A DNA stretch of 14,076 nt, taken from assembly GCA_020427905.1 (NCBI GenBank), contig JAGQNU010000017.1:1-14076 (forward strand). The letters run 5' to 3'. The stretch is from Candidatus Saccharimonadota bacterium (GTDB taxonomy: Bacteria; Patescibacteriota; Saccharimonadia; Saccharimonadales; UBA7683). Positions 13,155 to 14,076 of this stretch are shown in pieces. Each line of letters begins with the position of its first letter. Position 1 is the first letter of the stretch. The notes under the pieces are model-generated. The model was not told the DNA's origin, made no database searches, and was given only the letters and a program-made list of their open reading frames with translations. The position numbers and the translations under genes were made by a program.

Positions 13155-13802
13155 ATGCTAGCCGACAAAGCAGCACGAGACCAGTTGATTGCCTTCTTCC
13201 ATAGTGGAACAAAAGTAGAGTATAAAAAGGGTGAATCAATTGTGCGATCTGGTGATGAACCGCTCGGCATCCACTATATAGATGAGGGATTTGTGAAGGC
13301 CTACGCTATCACAAAATACGGCGAGGAGAATAACCTGATTGTGCGCCAACACGACGACATATTCCCGCTCATCTGGGCCTTTACTGGTCTCCACCGAGAT
13401 ATTACCTACCAAGCACTGAGTGATACGACATTATGGCGCGTCTCCAGGAGTGCCTTTTTGGAATTTCTGAAGACGAATGAGCACGCTATGACGGTGATAC
13501 TGGATATGTCCATAGAGGCCTATCGATTACACTCCGAGCGCGTCATGACGCTTGAGTACCGCACCGTGAAGGAGCGGCTCGCTAGCTTTCTACTTACCCA
13601 CGCGGAGCGTTTTAACGACGGTTCATCTAAAAACTTGGCTCTAAGCGCCCCAATACGTCGACATGATATTGCTAGTTCCATTAACGCCTCTCGCGAGAGC
13701 ACTAGTCGCGCCCTCTCAGCTCTAGCTAAAGCGGGGTACGTTAACCTAAAAAGCCGCTATATCGAGATCCCCAATCCAGACAAACTCAAAGAGCTGCTCT
13801 AA
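13155..13802 (+). CDS. CRP/FNR-family transcription regulator
   Basis: This 215-residue protein has a cNMP-binding-like beta-roll at about 20-105, a long dimer helix at about 108-138 and a winged helix-turn-helix at about 165-205. The recognition helix reads SRESTSRALSAL, with R180, E181 and R185 in the positions CRP uses to read TGTGA, plus the S-R pair seen in FNR (E-x-x-S-R). The phosphate-binding cassette of CRP (G-E near 71 and R-S near 82) is missing (residues 68-82 are DIF to HRD), so cAMP binding is unlikely. There are no cysteines, so an FNR-type iron-sulfur cluster is excluded. The ligand is unknown. It is divergent from the PH-domain gene, and its last 17 bases overlap the convergent small gene. 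Calling it Crp or Fnr would overstate the evidence. Confidence 0.94.
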   Translation: MLADKAARDQLIAFFHSGTKVEYKKGESIVRSGDEPLGIHYIDEGFVKAYAITKYGEENNLIVRQHDDIFPLIWAFTGLHRDITYQALSDTTLWRVSRSAFLEFLKTNEHAMTVILDMSIEAYRLHSERVMTLEYRTVKERLASFLLTHAERFNDGSSKNLALSAPIRRHDIASSINASRESTSRALSALAKAGYVNLKSRYIEIPNPDKLKELL

Positions 13803-13983
13803 GTGTATCGAGTAGCTCGTTGCGTTGATCTAGTACACGGCGCTGAGCTATATAACTAGCGCCCTCAGGGCACGACGGCAGTATGACATCATTATCTAAC
13901 TCCAGTATAATCTGACCAATACGATCTGCTCTGTCACGTAATATCGGCCTCTCTTGGGGCGTACGATCTCTCGAAAATTCCAT
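13786..13983 (-). CDS. Small hypothetical protein, 65 residues
   Basis: From the ATG at 13983 the frame encodes 65 residues, hydrophilic and probably helical, rich in Arg, Asp, Glu and Leu, with one cysteine (in P-S-C-P-E-G). There is no membrane helix and no family I recognise. A TTG at 13998 would add five residues but lies over a consensus TATAAT, so the ATG is preferred. The stop overlaps the 3' end of the CRP/FNR-family gene by 17 bases on the opposite strand, like the ychF/PH-domain junction. Amino-acid composition looks like a real protein, but the short length leaves doubt. Confidence 0.55.
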   Translation of the reverse strand: MEFSRDRTPQERPILRDRADRIGQIILELDNDVILPSCPEGASYIAQRRVLDQRNELLDTLRAAL

Positions 13984-13989
13984 ACATGA

Positions 13990-13995
13990 ATTATA
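13990..13995 (-). promoter_or_regulatory. Consensus -10 element of the small gene
   Basis: On the minus strand TATAAT, a full consensus hexamer, ends 6 bases before the ATG at 13983, so transcription would begin at the start codon. No convincing -35 is seen at 16-18 bases upstream. Confidence 0.45.
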
Positions 13996-14076
13996 CAACG
14001 CTCAACAAATAGAAGCGCTCGACGTTGCCTTTTTGACCAGCCACGGCACTATCAGACTTCTTCTGAACAACAAAAC
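13991..14076 (-). CDS. Possible 3' end of a gene cut by the right edge
   Basis: On the minus strand one frame is open from the window edge to a TAA at 13993-13991 and reads as 28 residues of plausible composition (Q-K-K-S-D-S-A-V-A-G-Q-K-G-N-V-E-R near the end). If real it would lie just upstream of the small gene in the same direction. A plus-strand frame is also open to the edge here, so with only 86 bases the call is weak. Confidence 0.3.
   Translation of the reverse strand, partial: FVVQKKSDSAVAGQKGNVERFYLLSVV

Noticed and set aside
13520..13702. 60-residue minus-strand frame within the CRP/FNR-family gene
   Set aside because: Fully inside the conserved dimer-helix and helix-turn-helix coding region, with no sign of independent conservation.
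1..14076. Alternative genetic code with TGA read as glycine (Gracilibacteria/Absconditabacteria)
   Set aside because: TGA ends several genes precisely at overlaps with the next start codon (ATGA), so it functions as a stop here.
1..14076. CRISPR arrays, tRNA/rRNA genes, insertion sequences or long repeats
   Set aside because: No regularly spaced repeats, no tRNA-like folds, no transposase frames and no terminal inverted repeats were seen.

Overview
The window looks like a stretch of a Candidatus Patescibacteria (CPR) chromosome, most likely Saccharibacteria (TM7). This is inferred from gene content and architecture, not from a marker search. It is gene-dense, with overlapping reading frames, very short transcript leaders, and a compact type IV pilus (T4P) locus that has PilM/N/O but no PilP-type lipoprotein or PilQ secretin in view. 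TGA is used as a stop (pilM, pilN, pilT and others), which argues against the Gracilibacteria/Absconditabacteria code in which TGA is read as glycine. There are no rRNAs, tRNAs, CRISPR arrays or recognisable mobile elements, and no gene-free stretch over 300 bases.

Region 1 (about 1-9840, all minus strand) is a T4P assembly locus. In transcription order it holds a small membrane-anchored TPR-like protein, an 860-residue secreted cysteine-rich protein with an Ig-like domain, PilM, PilN, PilO, an 80-residue single-pass membrane protein where PilP would be expected, PilB (extension ATPase), PilT (retraction ATPase) and PilC (platform protein). Junctions are ATGA overlaps, one shared base, or gaps of 6-12 bases. 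A good promoter just before pilM suggests two transcription units, the first pair and then pilM to pilC and beyond. PilB and PilT drive pilus extension and retraction through PilC, and PilM/N/O form the inner alignment complex. The large secreted protein is a candidate pilus-associated adhesin, which would fit the host-attached life of Saccharibacteria (inference).

Region 2 (about 9840-12474) holds a divergent pair. A minus-strand gene encodes a 448-residue protein of unknown N-terminal half whose C-terminal domain carries the two H-x-T-x motifs of 2H phosphoesterases. A plus-strand ychF encodes the universal translation-associated P-loop NTPase. Their promoters overlap at the -35 elements. 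A perfect 22-bp palindrome covers the stop codon of the 448-residue gene.

Region 3 (about 12464-14076) holds a YokE-like PH-domain protein (minus), divergent from a CRP/FNR-family regulator (plus). The shared 142-bp intergenic region contains a near-consensus CRP-type site and a second 20-bp inverted repeat over the promoter. A short unknown gene (minus) overlaps the regulator's 3' end, and the right edge may hold the tail of another gene. Several genes have a -10 element only 6-12 bases before the start codon, implying leaderless or nearly leaderless mRNAs.
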